Assembly: GCA_035582835.1 (NCBI GenBank)
Contig: JAYKAV010000311.1
Location: 1,884,067-1,948,066 of the forward strand
From: Phoebastria nigripes
Taxonomy: Eukaryota; Chordata; Aves; Procellariiformes; Diomedeidae
Direction of reading: 5' to 3'
Length of the DNA stretch: 64,000 nucleotides
How positions within the stretch are numbered: position 1 is the first letter of the stretch; the number at the start of each line of letters is the position of its first letter. The notes beneath the pieces are model-generated. The model had not been told where the DNA came from, did no database searches, and saw only the letters and a program-made list of their open reading frames with translations. Below are positions 35,520-48,324 of this stretch, piece after piece. The translations under genes were made by a program, and so were the position numbers.

Positions 35520-38500
35520 AAGGTATTTGGCTGACTGACTGACTTTAACCACCCAAGAAGAGTAATAAGTTCAGTAATCCTCTGGAAATGCATAGCCTGG
35601 AGTGTGTTATTGCAGCTAGTTCGCAGTGCACTCTACAAAAGCAAATCACAAAAACAATTAGATTTATGCATTTACAATCCTTGATTGATACAGCCTTGAC
35701 ATAAATCACAGAGTTAGAAGAATACACTGCTGGATTAGCAAACCACATTATAATAGTTTGGCTTGCAATGTCATTTTGCTGAGACATTTATGATACCAAC
35801 AAAATCAATGACAGTCTTAAGCAAGTTGCTGTTGTTACAGGGTGCTATGAATAGACTGTGCATCTAAATTTTTAGTGTGTGCAACCAAGTTATAACTTGG
35901 AAAGACATCTCGGGACAGATTCTTGTACTGGTGTCTGAGGACGGCCAGCCCAGTGAGCTCTAAAACTGCACTTGAAGAAAAAACGTTTATCAATGAGCCA
36001 TAGGTATATTCTGGTGCCAGTAATGGACAGAGGAGTTAGGTTTTTTGAAAATAGTATCTATGAGGGGCTAATTTGTTTGTTGTGGAGTAACTGTGTTGTG
36101 TTCACTGGTCTTCCCTGTCCAGTGTCTGAAGGAACAGGGAAAAAGATCTTCTTAAACCCTGTAGCTTCACAGAAATGGTATGAGATGCAGAGCCTGGTGA
36201 AAGTCCTAGCAGGCTTCACAGTATGTAATCAGGCTGCTTTGAAGTTTGACTATGGTCCTTATTGCTACATGGTCAACTCAGCAACTGGGACATTATTAAT
36301 CAGGGAAGCATTTCTGTGCAGCATTACTGTTAGTTCTCCTTCACACTGCAACTCCCATTGCCCACAGCACAGGATCTTCACTGTGTCCCTGCATTTCTAC
36401 AGAAGTGAGCCATCAGCGGGAGTGCGGACTGAAGGCCTTTCTGGACCCACAATTAAATATAGTAACGGCAAACCGGAGCGGGTAAATTCTCCTTGAGGCC
36501 ATCAGACCTAGAGAGCAAACATTAACAAAGATACTGATGGAAGGAGTAGATATATTCCAAAATAATAGTACTACTTTTATTATAGTTTATGTCAACCCTA
36601 ACAGCAGTGTTTCATATCAGCAATCTTAAGGTTGTGAGAAGACAGCAGGAAGGGAGGGGAGCAGAAGCATTGTATGCTGATTTCAGAGTGCTTTGTAATT
36701 ACATTAGAACATTTTAAGACACAAGTTGATCAAAAAAATCAGAGAGCTTATCCTGACCAAGTCACCAATTATCCAGTAGTCAGAAGGCTAGTGTATCAGG
36801 GGGTTGCTACTTTCAACATCAGCTGTGTGAACCAAAGATTTACAGGGGGAGACAAAACCATTGCTGGAAGAAATGATCGGAAGAAAAAGCACAAGTGGAT
36901 ATTTGGAAGTTGGTAAGTTACCTGGGTGAATAAGCAGCTCATGATGCAGCCCATCTGAGGCCACAACATCTAGTTTATATATAGCCTTTAAAACTGTCCA
37001 GATCATTTACAGTTCCAAATAAGCATCTACTGTGTTTAAGATCAGTCACAGCTTTTGACTCCTAGTTTTGAGAGCAAATAAATGGTTGTCTGTGTTGAGG
37101 GTGAGTTAGAGAGGGACTATGTGAGATAAGAGATTGGCTTTGTTTCTGCTGCTGTCATGGACTTCAGCCAAAGAAGGAAGGATTATCACACTAATACAGC
37201 ATGGGACTTTGAGATGGTCTATCAGACCATGGAGCAGAGGAAAATGTAATCCAAACTCAAAATGCTAAAGGGAGGTAACTAGCATGGCCTGACTTTGATA
37301 GTGTCTGAGCAGGGGTTCTGCTGGAGATAACCTTTTCAAGCCTATGCTAAACTGTTCTTTCTCCACGATTTATGCTTCAGCAGCAGGAAATGAACATTTG
37401 AAATTTGGCCTGCAGTTTGAGCTAAACAATGCACCTTCCTCCCTTTTTTTTGCATCTGCCAGAGTACAGAACCCTGAGGAAGGGGTGGGATTTTACCAGT
37501 AATATTTATTACTGAGTCAAATCTCTTCATATTTGTACACTTTGAGGCCAGTCCCACAGCCAGCATAAATCAACATAGTTCTCTCAGAGTTGCATTGCTT
37601 TGCTCTGCTGATGATCCAGTCCAACAAGAATAGGAGAGGAATAAAAATAGAGATCCCTGTTTGCCAGGAATAGAAGGAAGTTAGAGTGAAGAAGGCCAGG
37701 CAAATAAAAGCATTGCTTATGAAGTTTGTGTATTTTCTTAGTACTTACTTGTTACAGTAGAAGCCCTGCAGGTCAGGTTTGAGTAGTTGAGAAGCTACAG
37801 CATGGGATCAATTAATCTAGTACTGTATTTTGGGCACTAGTTTATCAATGGGTTTCTTTACAAAACAGCCTGACAACTATTTTTATATTCCACTCATTCC
37901 ATTGAATCTGCATAGAATAGAAATCCTGCAGCCATCTCTGTTTCTTTCAGTCTCCTGGCTTCACTACCCTGGTTAGGAAGGTGATGACTGTAACGTGTCA
38001 GTGTAATCCAAAGTGAGCACTTGGTTCTTGCTGAAGAAGATATTCTTAATATGATTTGATAGTCTCAACATTTTTGTTTCTGGACAATTTTATTATGTGC
38101 AAACGGTCTGCCTTGTAATAGGTGTGGTCAGCTGAATTGCACATGGAGAAGGTGCTCTGCGAGGTGCCTGAAGGCAAGCGCACAGCTGGTGGAGATGCTC
38201 TCTCTTCATCCTCCACACACAGATGTGCCTGAGGTTGTTCTAAGAGAGCAGTTCAGATAAGGGTGGAATACAGCCATTTCCCATAATGTAACACAGTCAG
38301 AAAGATCCCCCAAAACAGTTTTTATCTCCCTTTTTTATAGAGACTTGTCCTGGCTGCTTTAGCCAGGTTCCATTTGCAGAGCTTTTTTATCTTGACAGTC
38401 CCCAGAGTAACTTCAGCTGTCTCACCAGTATTGCCTCAGGAATTGTGAAAGGAGCTTCCAAATTTTGTGGAGACTTAGGCCACGAGTCCCTCAGAAACAC

Positions 38501-40370
38501 AGCCTCTGGCAGTTTTCCAAAGAGCTATAAACATAACACATCTCTGGATGCACAATCAGTGATTTTCAGGGCTCAGATAGACTGCGTACAGAGGACTGGA
38601 TCTCATGATCAAGGACATGATGGCCCCTGAGCTGCCCCTGTGTGGGGAAGCAGTGACTTGGCTGGGGTGTTTAGCACCCCATGGACCCAAAGGGGGTGGG
38701 AGCATTCTCCATCCTAAAGAAGGTGTGTAAAGCTAAGCAGGGGTGTTCNTGCAGGTTGTAATTGCTGTGATATTCTTCAGAGCCATTGCCCAAGAACTGT
38801 GTTAGAAACAAACCTTCANTGCACACGCTGCTACAAAGTCCTACTTTGTCCACTGCTACTATACTGAAATATCTTCTCTTGACCTTTGATAGGAGATATT
38901 TCCCATTTTTCTCATCATCTTTGAGCCAACTTGAGAGCTGTGGTCAGATATGCCTTAGACCAGGTTGTTAAGTTTACTTGGTTCTTTCAGAACCTGAAGA
39001 GATACTATTACTGTACACTAACGACATGCATCTACAAATACCTCACTATGTCTATAAATTAATGAGTTCCCATTTACCCGTTCATGTAAAGGAAAAAGCT
39101 CAGATAATAAAGTATTGCAATCAGGTCTCAGGATTCGACTACCAAGTGCTGATACTTGCTAAAAAAAATAAGTAAATAAATGAAACAATTGATTCTGAGG
39201 ACATAAACTTTTATTGAGGGGCACTGCAGTGGCCAGATGTAGGCACTTCACTGCTCGAGGAAGAATAAATTTTAGATAGGTTTTTATTACATGAGGCAAA
39301 CGGCTTTACTTTCTCTGTTTAACACAAATACGCAAAGTTTGCCTTTGTACCACAATGCTACCACTCTCTTGGCAGCAATATTAAAGAGGTCCTCTTGTTT
39401 TGTTGGATATTAATACCAGGTTGCACTCTGAAATGTGATTTTAAAAATAGAAAGTAAGTTAATTGTTGCTGGGAAATTTTAATTGAGGCTGATTAAAGGA
39501 AGCAACAAAATATATTGACTACTAAACCTCACTTCTTGTTTTAAGTGTGACCTGTAATGGACTCCCCCAAATCATTACGTGGTCCCTCTAAGCATTCCAG
39601 GTTCTTCATTTGAAATTCATTAAATGTTTGTGTGTCTGATTTTTGGGGGGTTTTCTGAAAAGTTTTATAGTCACAGCTGCACTAGTTATGGATAGGTTTA
39701 TAGTGCCTTGCCCATCAACTGGCCCACATGTCCAGTCCAGTTTGTTTGATACCCTACCTTTCACAAGCGTTCAGCAGTTCTGGAGGTGTTCTTATAAAGC
39801 TGCCAGTAAATGTACCAGCTGGACTCGTTTATGTACATGAGCAGCCTCATTCCGGCTGACTTACAAAAAGCCAGTGGCAGTAAATCTGTGGTCAGTCCAT
39901 ATATGTACTTTAAAGTATTTTTTTACACTTCTGAAAAGAAAATAATAAAATATTGCTAAGCTTTTTAGTAAGTTATATGTGGTCTTCAGAAGAACTTGAA
40001 TACTCTGTGGTGAACAAACAACCTTCTGAGAGTCCCTTTTTCTTTGCAGTAAATTCTTTATGCTGTGCAATTAAAGCTGTTAGAAAAGTCTGCTTTCTTA
40101 GAAGCACACTGATGGACTGCATTTTTGTAGAAAATCATGTGAACAAATTGCTCATTATTTTCTTTTGTGACTGTTGCAGGTGCAACACGAATAAAGGACT
40201 TCTTGAAAGCTGCAAACACCTTCTTCACATTGCCCAGGGAAGTTTGGCAGTAAACAAGGCTGATTTAAAATGTTCAGATGAGTGGCAGAATGAGAAGGTG
40301 CAGACAAGCCACCATGAATAATACATGCAACAGTAACCTCAACAAAAATTAGCACAGGTGAAAGGACTTC
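35520..40370. other. Unique DNA, no gene recognised
   Basis: No gene is supported. The longest frame, 35993-36496 on the + strand (167 codons from its first ATG), shows no domain, signal peptide or coding-like repeat, and no partner exon is visible. The rest is ordinary AT-rich sequence with a few single Ns. Confidence 0.45.
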
Positions 40371-40374
40371 CGAA

Positions 40375-40379
40375 GGAAG
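40375..40379. repeat. Target-site duplication, left copy (GGAAG)
   Basis: GGAAG lies immediately 5' of the LTR start TGTGCTGG and matches GGAAG at 40976-40980 immediately 3' of its end. Five bases is the duplication length usual for ERVL-type integration. Confidence 0.8.
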
Positions 40380-40975
40380 TGTGCTGGTTTTGGCTGGGAT
40401 AGAGTTAATTTTCTTCACAGTAGCTAGTATGAGGCTATGTTTTGGATTTGTGCTGGAAACAGTGTTGATAACACAGGGATGTTTTCATTACTGCTGAGCA
40501 ATGCTTACACAGAGTCAAGGCCTTTTCTGCTCCTCACCCCACCCCACCAGCGAGGAGGCTGGGGGTGCACAAGAAGCTGGGAGGGGACACAGCCGGGACA
40601 GCTGACCCCANCTGACCAAAGGGATATTCCAGACCATATGATGTCATGCTCAGCAATAAAAACTGGGGGAAGGAGAAGGAAGGGGGGGACATTCAGAGTG
40701 ATGGCGTTTTGTCTTCCCAAGTCACGGTTACGTGTGATGGAGCCCTGCTTTCCTGGAGATGGCTGAACACCTGCCTGCCGATGGGAAGTAGTGAATGAAT
40801 TCCTTGTTTTGCTTTGCTTGTGTGCACAGCTTTTGCTTTACCTATTAAACTGTCTTTATCTCAACCCACGAGTTTTCTCACTTTTACTCTTCTGATTCTC
40901 TCCCCCATCCCGCTGGGGGGGAGCGAGCGAGTGGCTGCATGGTGCTTAGTTGCTGGCAGGGGTTAAACCACGAGA
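40380..40975 (+). mobile_element. Solo ERVL-like LTR
   Basis: 596 bp, starting TGTGCTGGTTTTGGCTGGGA and ending GGGGTTAAACCACGAGA, bounded on both sides by the 5-bp duplication GGAAG. It is colinear with the LTR at 24472-25008 but clearly diverged from it, so the two are independent insertions and not the ends of one provirus. It holds a TATA-like CAATAAAAACT (40654-40664), ATTAAA at 40844-40849 and the CTGTCTTTATCTCAACCCAC block. No internal viral sequence is attached, which indicates LTR-LTR recombination after integration. One N lies at 40611. Confidence 0.93.
40844..40849 (+). promoter_or_regulatory. LTR polyadenylation signal (ATTAAA)
   Basis: The same hexamer in the same context as at 24877-24882 in the other copy, just upstream of CTGTCTTTATCTCAACCCAC. 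Confidence 0.55.
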
Positions 40976-40980
40976 GGAAG
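40976..40980. repeat. Target-site duplication, right copy (GGAAG)
   Basis: Matches 40375-40379 exactly. It runs into a GGAAGGAAGGAAAAAA stretch, so a chance match is slightly more likely than in random DNA, but its position relative to the LTR end is right. Confidence 0.75.
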
Positions 40981-40999
40981 GAAGGAAAAAAAAAAAGAA

Positions 41000-43900
41000 A
41001 TAAGAAGAAATGTTTTTTTCAGCATCTCCAGATTTAATCTGAGAGAGATCCTCAGTGTAGTGAGAGAGGATGTCAAGAAAGGGAACCGCTTTTCCCTGAC
41101 CACGCTTGCCTACCTGCTAGCATCATGCTACTCGGAAGAGACTCTTTCCTCTCTTTTCCCATCCTTTTTCTGGATCTACTCACAGCTCTTCTGTGCTGTG
41201 TGTGAATGTCTCAGTGCTGACATCAGTTAGTGCAAGGTTTTATTAATGTTTACCAATAGAGATTCCAGTCAATCCCATCTAAGAGGCTTCCTGCTATGAG
41301 GGAATTTACCTCAGCACTTCTAGTAAGAGCAAGGTCCCTGTGATTTCTATTTCTTTAGGATAACGGGAGTTTTCAGCTAACCATGTGTGTTATTGCTATA
41401 ACTCACTGGTGTTTTTAACCAGAGCTAAAATTATTTGACAGCATGTCTACTGAACACAAGTTATAGCTTCATGGCAACAGTGAACTTTCCTGCTTTGTGT
41501 TTTACCACAGGAATACTTAACGGCATGTGTCACTGTCTCTTCTACTACCCTACAGACCAGTCTCTGTTGCTTTTCCTATGAGATAAGTAAGTGGGTTCAA
41601 GCTTCAGCAAGGAATATAGCTGGGATCTTACCAGGATAGCTATCGTGGCTATGCTTTTCCAGCCGTAGTTCTGTTGCAATAAAAAGACACTAGTACACAT
41701 TATTGGTGTCTGTGCTCTATGCAGTCCTAGGACACTTTTCCTCTCTGACAGTGCACCTTGCCTTCTTCCTCCCTAGTCTAGAACTAGTTTTGATGGTTAC
41801 CACCAACTAAAAACAAAATGGTTACAACCTCCATATGGTACACTGCAAAATATAAGAAGCATTAAGAAATTAAACTCAGAATTTCCTAAAGCAATCTAAT
41901 ACTTTGGTTTGGGGATGTATTTTTGATTTTGTTAAAATGTATTTGCTGCAAGCAGCTGTCCCATGTTCTGGGAGCCTTTTCCAATGCTTCAAATTTCATA
42001 GCAATTAATAGTTGCAGGGAACAGTCAAAATACAGTGCTGTCGACCCGTACAATCATAAGTCTTTCCTAAACCCACAGCTTTTAAGTCATGGAAATTCAT
42101 GCTCTAGGAAGCGTGGAGCCAAGCTGACCTGAGGGCATGGAGGCAACCAGCTGTGCTGCCAGCAAAGTGACCTGAGTCAGGGGCTATGGCTGAGCCTACA
42201 GACCCTCAAGCGTCTGCACTGATGTTCATGCTTCACAGTTAATCCAGTCATCGGTTGCCTTCTGCTCATCACTTGCATGTCCAGCAACAAAGTCTTTTTC
42301 CCGAGCTTTCCAAAGGAAGGAAAGAAATACTTCTCTCTGGCAAACTGAATGATTCTCATTTCTTAAATAGCACCAGTAAATCTGTATCAGCTCAAATTAT
42401 TGTTACCTGGTCCCTTCATTAAAAGTGTAGGAGAGGTGGCAGAGGGTTGTTTTTCTGTGTCAATGTTTCGTTTCCTCCCAGCATGAGAAATGACTTGGCA
42501 ACTGGTTTCATCAGGTGGAGAATTCACAGCCTAGACATTGCACTCAGATTGTGCCCTAACAGTTCAAAAACACTTCCAACATTACTCCTCTTCTATGGTT
42601 ATTTACTACAGAGAAAATCAATAGGTTCTCCTCTCTTACTTTCTTAAACCAAGCTAGTTGGTTTTAACATTAACCTCCTTTTATTTATCTTTCTGCCAAA
42701 TTGAAAAGATTTGACCTGAGGTGTGGAGCTAGACGTTTCATATCTTCTTACTAGTGCAATGTTGTTTGTGAACTAGTTATATTATTGTAGAGAAATGCAG
42801 TACAAACTTTATGTGTATGATATTAAGGGGGAAGCGTCTAGACAGAGATTGGGTGCCTCTAGACTTGTGTCTACTACAGGGATTGATAGAAAAATGAAAT
42901 CTCTTAGTAAAGCTTTCCTAGAAAACCACATAAGCATTAATGGCTTTATTTATAGCGCTAATATTTTAAGCATAACATAATTGTGACTTCAGCCATTTAG
43001 AATAGTAAATGAATCAGGGCCTGATGCATAACTCCTACAAGCAAATGCAATAGATTAGATGATTGTCTTTTGGTGTTTGGGGTTTTTTTCCCTCTCTTTA
43101 AAAGAGTACCTCTTAATCTGCTTATGTCATTAACAGAAAGGTCATCAGCTATGACTAGTGCTGATACTTTATTCCTAGTTTAAGTGCAAATTTTTAAATG
43201 CTTATGTGGTGTGCAAATTAGCCGCTGAAGAGCAGCCAGGAGTGGCAGGTGAACATGGCAGGGGATGTCAGAAGTGACTGAATTTTGGAAATGGGATGGC
43301 TTTCTTAAAATAGACATGAGTCATAAAGAGATTTCGGGGAAACTCTAACTCCTACTGTTAGACAGTGAGGTAGAAACCTCTGTAGGGTCCCAAGGCCAAA
43401 TGGCAAGGTTGTGAGTATTGGAAAAAGTCAGTGGAATTGACTGTCAATGGCTTTGCACTTTTTACATTACTGTGCTTTGTCAGAGTATATGAAAATACTT
43501 TGTGTAGATACAGTAAAACATGTATTGATTTACGTGCCTCATATTTGGGACAACAAATTCTGAAGAGCCAAAGAAACTATGCTATATTTGAACAGTTTTG
43601 TTTTGTGTGGAAGTGTGGACACTGAAAAAAATTGTAAATTTGAGGAACCTGAAAAATGCCCTTAAACACATGTTTACCTTTTGGAAATAGGCAGCTTTGG
43701 GAGCTGCCTGTCTAGAGGCCAGGTGCTAAAGAAGAAAAACAAAAAAGATTTACAAAAGTCTAATACGAGTAAGATGCAAGAGGCAACTTGCTCTGAGGTC
43801 AGCATGACTTTAACTTAAATGTCAGTGTAGTAAAATCTATGGCCAACATTTTCAAAAGGGGTCATTGATTTGGGGTATCTTCAGAGCATTACCTTGGTAC

Positions 43901-45680
43901 CCAAAGTTCAGCATCGCAGTATGTGGCATCCCAAACCAGCAGCTGTGTTTGAATCTCGTTCTTATTATTCTTTCAGAAAATTCATTGCAGTGTAGGGGCT
44001 ATTAGATCGTAGTTCTGTTCATCATTATTACTGACTTGTTAACATTTCTCTCATGCAACTTCTGCTGTAGTGGAGCTAAGGTTTATTATTATGACATAAC
44101 CTGGAAAACATTTTAGTTTTTTTTCTTCTCTTGGCAAGAAAACGCTCCCATTCTGGGATGAAAAGATAACACAAATGAAACCAGACAAGGATCATTACAT
44201 TTGCTAATCTGAAGTGAGAGATTAATGTTGTACTCTGGACTAGTTCTAAAAAAATGCAGGGTTTTACTCCGTTTTCAGAACAACACCTGCATCTGCTGAG
44301 GTGTGGAGAGAGAGAAAGGATCAACACTGATTTTCCAGTCTCTTTTATGGAATAAAGGTAGTGCTGTCATGTTTTGCAGCTTAACGACTTAAGGATTTGC
44401 ATGTCACTACATCTTGTCCACTGTCACTTTGTTAAAATCGGAGTGCAAGAAAGCAAGAGAGGGCTCATTAATTACTTCAGCTTCTTGGTAGTAAGACATG
44501 CCTTTGATTTTAACTTTTTATTTAAAAATGTAAAGCAAAGTTACTAACTTTTGCTAGACTGTAAGGACAAAGGGCTCCTTCTCACTCTGGTGAGCAAGGG
44601 AGCAATGAAATATATTGAGCCAGTGCTCTCTGTTACATTACTCATTACTACTGGGGCTAACTGGTTACTGAGCCCAGTGGCTGCTAAACTGAGATGAGTT
44701 CAAGGCCAGCCCATGGGTGCTTGCTTGTATGCTACTCTTCAGCTTTTCTGCTGTCCAGAATATATGCTGGGCCTTTCTGATGCAGGGGGTTACAATGCAA
44801 AGGCACTCTTGGGACCCAGCATGCTCCCCGCTGCTCTGCTGTTTGTGAAAGATGTGCTGTCTGGTGCTCAGCATTGCAGATGACACTCCCAGCTGGAGTC
44901 TTGCGTTATTAGTGTCTAAATTAAGCTGTGTGACAGGAAGATTGTCACACAGTCGCACAGCACTGGCTCTAGGTCTTGGGTGCCCCTAAACCTGGGAACT
45001 GGAACTGCAAGGAAGGACCAGAAAGGGAATGCAATGCCTGTGGCTTGCCAGCCTCACCCCAAATCAGCTCTCACAGTACAAGCACTAAGGTGATTGAAAT
45101 ATATTGCAAACCAAAAAAAACCAAACCCCAGAACAGTTCTTTTGCTTAGAAACAGAGATACAGAGGTAAGAGAGAGCAACCCGTATTGCTACTGAAACTT
45201 CAGATCAGATCCAGCGAGCACTTCCTGAAAATGCAGTTTCTTGACTGGCTTAAACTGAGCAAAGTGTGTTTTGCTGCTGGAAAGGGTGCTACTGCCATTT
45301 GCCTGCCTCTGCTCACATACTTCCACAGTCTCCATGCAAGGCTGTCTTCAGGTTACCACGTTTTCTCTGACGTTGCATTGAGATTTGACATCTCTAACTC
45401 CCATTCCTGTCTATGAAACTTCATAAATTAGATATTTAATCAAGATGACTAATTTTAATGCGTCTTCCCATGAATTACCTACTGTCTTCCATCTAACCTT
45501 CAGAAGGCTAATATATTGAAGGTATAACTCGGATGAGACATTAACTAGTAAGACTAAACAAAACACACCAGCTATGGTCTAATATTCAACTCAGCTCAAG
45601 GTAAATTTTTTATTCACTGTGAAGAAAATGCTCTCTGTTGTCTGGGTTCCAGCTTCAGTGTGTAAATTGCTATACACTGA
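41000..45680. other. Unique DNA, no gene recognised
   Basis: AT-rich sequence with no convincing gene, RNA or young transposon. An old repeat scrap lies near 43.85 kb. Confidence 0.5.
43830..43915. repeat. Possible ancient amniote repeat fragment
   Basis: ACATTTTCAAAAGGGGTCAT, TGATTTGGGGTATC and TTGGTACCCAAAGTTCAGCA follow the block order of an old amniote repeat recalled as containing TTTTCAAAAG…TTTTGGGTGCC…GGAGCCCAA. Highly diverged. Confidence 0.3.
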
Positions 45681-45691
45681 AAATTGTATAT

Positions 45692-46090
45692 TCAGGTTGG
45701 AAGGGACCTCTGCTCATCTGGTCTAACCTCCTTCTAAAAGCAGGGCTGTCTTCAAAGTTGGATTGCTCAGGGCTGTGTCCAGCTCTGTTCTGAATATTTC
45801 CAAGAACAGAGACTCCACAGCCTCTCTGGGCACCTGTCCCAGTGCCTGGCCACCCTCATGGTGATATTCTTCCTTTCATCTAAGAAGTGGAATATCCCTT
45901 GCTGCAACTTGTGCCCATTGCCTCTTGACCTTGCAGAGGTGCTCTTCTGAGAAGAGTCTGGATCCATCTTCTATATAGAGCCCTTTAGGTAGCTGCAGGC
46001 AGCATTTAGAGACCTGAGGCTTCTCCAAGCCAGACAGACTCAGACCCTCACCCTTTCCTCACACATTGTGTGCCACAGCTCCCTAGCCAC
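45692..46090 (-). mobile_element. CR1 LINE fragment
   Basis: In reverse orientation. The + strand carries in order GGTTGGAAGGGACCTCTGCT, CATCTGGTCTAACCTCCTTC, CCAAGAACAGAGACTCCACA, CCTCTCTGGGCACCTGTCCC, AGTGCCTGGCCACCCTCATG, a TTGTGCCCATTGCCTCTTGA block, GAGAAGAGTCTGGATCCATC, and GCCCTTTAGGTAGC. All are hallmarks of avian CR1 3' sequence. The terminal AATCACAG repeats are lost or mutated at the left end, and the right (5') end fades into CCAGACAGACTCAGACCCTC near 46.05 kb. No coding capacity remains. Confidence 0.9.
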
Positions 46091-46926
46091 ACATGTAAGT
46101 GATCAGCTGCACTTTGTGCAAACATGTGAAAAACATCAAGCGGTTCATTACTAGCTCTCGAATGAGACTTGACACAGAAGTAGGTAAAGACCCTTGGATT
46201 CAGGGTGTACATTGCCAGACAGAGGGACATGTGATAATGCAAAGGGGGGGGAGTGCTCCAGAATATGTTACCCAAGTTCTCTTGTCTTGTGCCAACATGA
46301 CACCTGGGCCCTCTGCATTGTCACCCCTTCCTACAGCACCTCACAACCGCAGGAACAGAGTTTTGCACGTGCTCATGGAAGAAGCCTTTTTTGAGAAATA
46401 TGTGGTGCAGTATGGCAGTCGCCAATGTGAATTTGGGCAGGATGAGACAGAATAGACACAGAACTGCTGGCAGTCTAAAGTTTTGCTGTGAACAAGCAGG
46501 GATCTCCTGTCTATAACCTCATTTAACCTCACTGGAACTTTAAATATTAGAGAACTGGAAAATCCTGAACATCCCCATCAGTGTTTTGCCTTTAACCTGT
46601 TGGTGGGTCTCATTTTATTCACTTTTAAATAAGACCAGGTTTGCCTTATATGAGGAGCTAATACGATAACTAAGCCCATTTTCAGCACAAGGGTGCAAAT
46701 ATCTTTTTCATTCTTCCTTCCAAGGCTTCCAGAAGAACCACACTGTGCAAGAGGCATTCAATGTCAGCATTTCAGGGGTTCACTGTTAATGATCATGGAT
46801 GTGGATAAAAGACTGGTTGGCAAGTGATACCCTGTCACCCACTGTTGTGTCATATCCAATATCTTACATTAAGGAGGCTTTAGGGGAAATAATAATAATT
46901 TTGAGGGGAAAAAAATTAATAGAAGT

Positions 46927-47255
46927 AGAGGTTTGGCAAAAATAAATGTTTTATCAGGAACAGCCCTTGCCAAGCATAACATTTTCTCAGGAGCCAATCT
47001 TGGCAAAATGAATGTTTTATCAGGAGCAGAAGTTTGGAAAAAGTAACATTTTATCAGAAGTGGAGACTTAACAGAAAACGCCTTTTTATCAGGAGTGAGG
47101 ACCATGGCAATTTAAGGAGAAAGTCTTGCTGAAAGTGGAGTTTTATCAGGAGTTTTGCTTGAGGAAAATAGTGTTTCATGAAGGGCAGGAACTTTCCAAA
47201 AATAATGTTTTATTAGGGGGAGGAGATGGATGAAAATAACATTTTATCAAAAAGA
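46927..47255. repeat. Degenerate 33-bp minisatellite (forward units)
   Basis: About eight to ten units share the core ATGTTTTATCAGGAGCA preceded by TTGGCAAAAATAA. The ATCAG anchor (or its mutated form) falls at 46953, 46986, 47019, 47053, 47088, then 47145, 47178, 47212 and 47246. Spacings are therefore 33, 33, 34, 35, a gap of 57 with one decayed unit, and 33, 34, 34. A 33-bp unit is 11 codons, and on the minus strand part of the array reads as repeated PDKTFI-type peptides (frame 46869-47105), but one-base spacing changes break the register. I do not recognise the family. Confidence 0.85.
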
Positions 47256-47334
47256 AGGGGGGAGGGATGGATTTAGTGAAAGTAGCGTGCTAACAGCTTC
47301 TACCTTCCAATATGGGAAGCTTTGCTCCTGGAAA

Positions 47335-47421
47335 AACTTTATTTGCACACTGAGTGCTTGCCCTAGCTAAAATGCTGGTTTTGACAAGCTGTGCTGCTGA
47401 TAAAATGTTATTTTTGGCAAG
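47335..47421. repeat. Inverted copies of the 33-bp minisatellite unit
   Basis: GATAAAATGTTATTTTTGGC (47399 onward) is the reverse complement of the unit core in the array to its left. A second inverted copy starts 33 bp earlier (TAAAATG at 47368, versus 47401), and a third, weaker one may start near 47335. The array therefore changes orientation, with about 80-90 bp of less repetitive DNA between the two halves. Confidence 0.75.
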
Positions 47422-48320
47422 CCCATCTCTCAAAGAGATTTTTTAGAAAACTCTCTTCAGAGAGAAGATGTGCAAATTGACTATAATACCTGCAGCAGAG
47501 CCAGGTACCTCTGTGAGCCAGATTTTCATCTGTTTATTAGCTCTCCATGGCTTCCCTTCCGCCTTTTGCTTTACGGTGATGATGTTGATGCACAGCACTT
47601 TGGATCCTGAAACACTGTTCTGCTTCCAAATGTAGGCCTCCTTCATCATTTTGTTCCCCTTGGCTGCTCACTGACTCAGACTGGTTGTCTCTTCTCCAAG
47701 TGTGTGTTATGCATCCTTTCCCACCAGGGCTCTGCTGCTCTCTCCCCACACCTGGAAGATTGCTTATGCCTTGTTTCTAACTCCACCAGTCAGAGTTTGA
47801 CACCACTGGGCTTGAGATGTCCCTGAATGCAGTGAAGGACCCAGTGGCAAACGCCACATGGAAAGGTCTTCATTGCATCTTTTTCTGGTGGTAAGAGGCT
47901 AATCGCAAAAGACTGAATCTCTTGCAAAGTACACTCTCACAAAGAGAGGCAGCAGAGAAGAAGGAAATGACAGGTTGAGTCACTTAATACATCTCCATAT
48001 CTCATCACATCTCAAAGTCATGCTGTACAATACCTCCATGTGCTCCCCAATGGAGTTCTGGGCAAATATCCATGTCAGGAGTCTCCCATACGTGTTATCT
48101 GTAAGTATCACCACTATGAAGGAACTAGGACCATGCATGAATGTAGGACTAGAGCCTCTTAACAATTTGTTCCTTGAATATAAAAGTTGAGATGGCATGC
48201 AATAAACTGGAAGAGGAGAGCATCAATCACTACGACCGGATGGATATGATTCTCCATGGACATTGCAGGAATTTGCAGAGCGTCATCAGAATCACTCACT
48301 GTTTATTTACAATGTCACTG
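47422..48320. other. Unique DNA, no gene recognised
   Basis: No gene, RNA or clear transposon. Short open frames overlap each other on both strands without domains. Confidence 0.45.
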
Positions 48321-48324
48321 AGCA

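Noticed and set aside
24472..40975. The two LTRs as the paired ends of one 16-kb provirus
   Set aside because: The copies differ at many positions. The left LTR is preceded by 3' internal sequence, meaning it is itself a 3' LTR. The right one has its own GGAAG duplication on both sides, so they are independent insertions.
46869..47105. Minus-strand frame reading repeated PDKTFI-like peptides
   Set aside because: The repetition comes from the underlying 33-bp minisatellite, and unit-length changes of one or two bases shift the register. This is not evidence of a protein.
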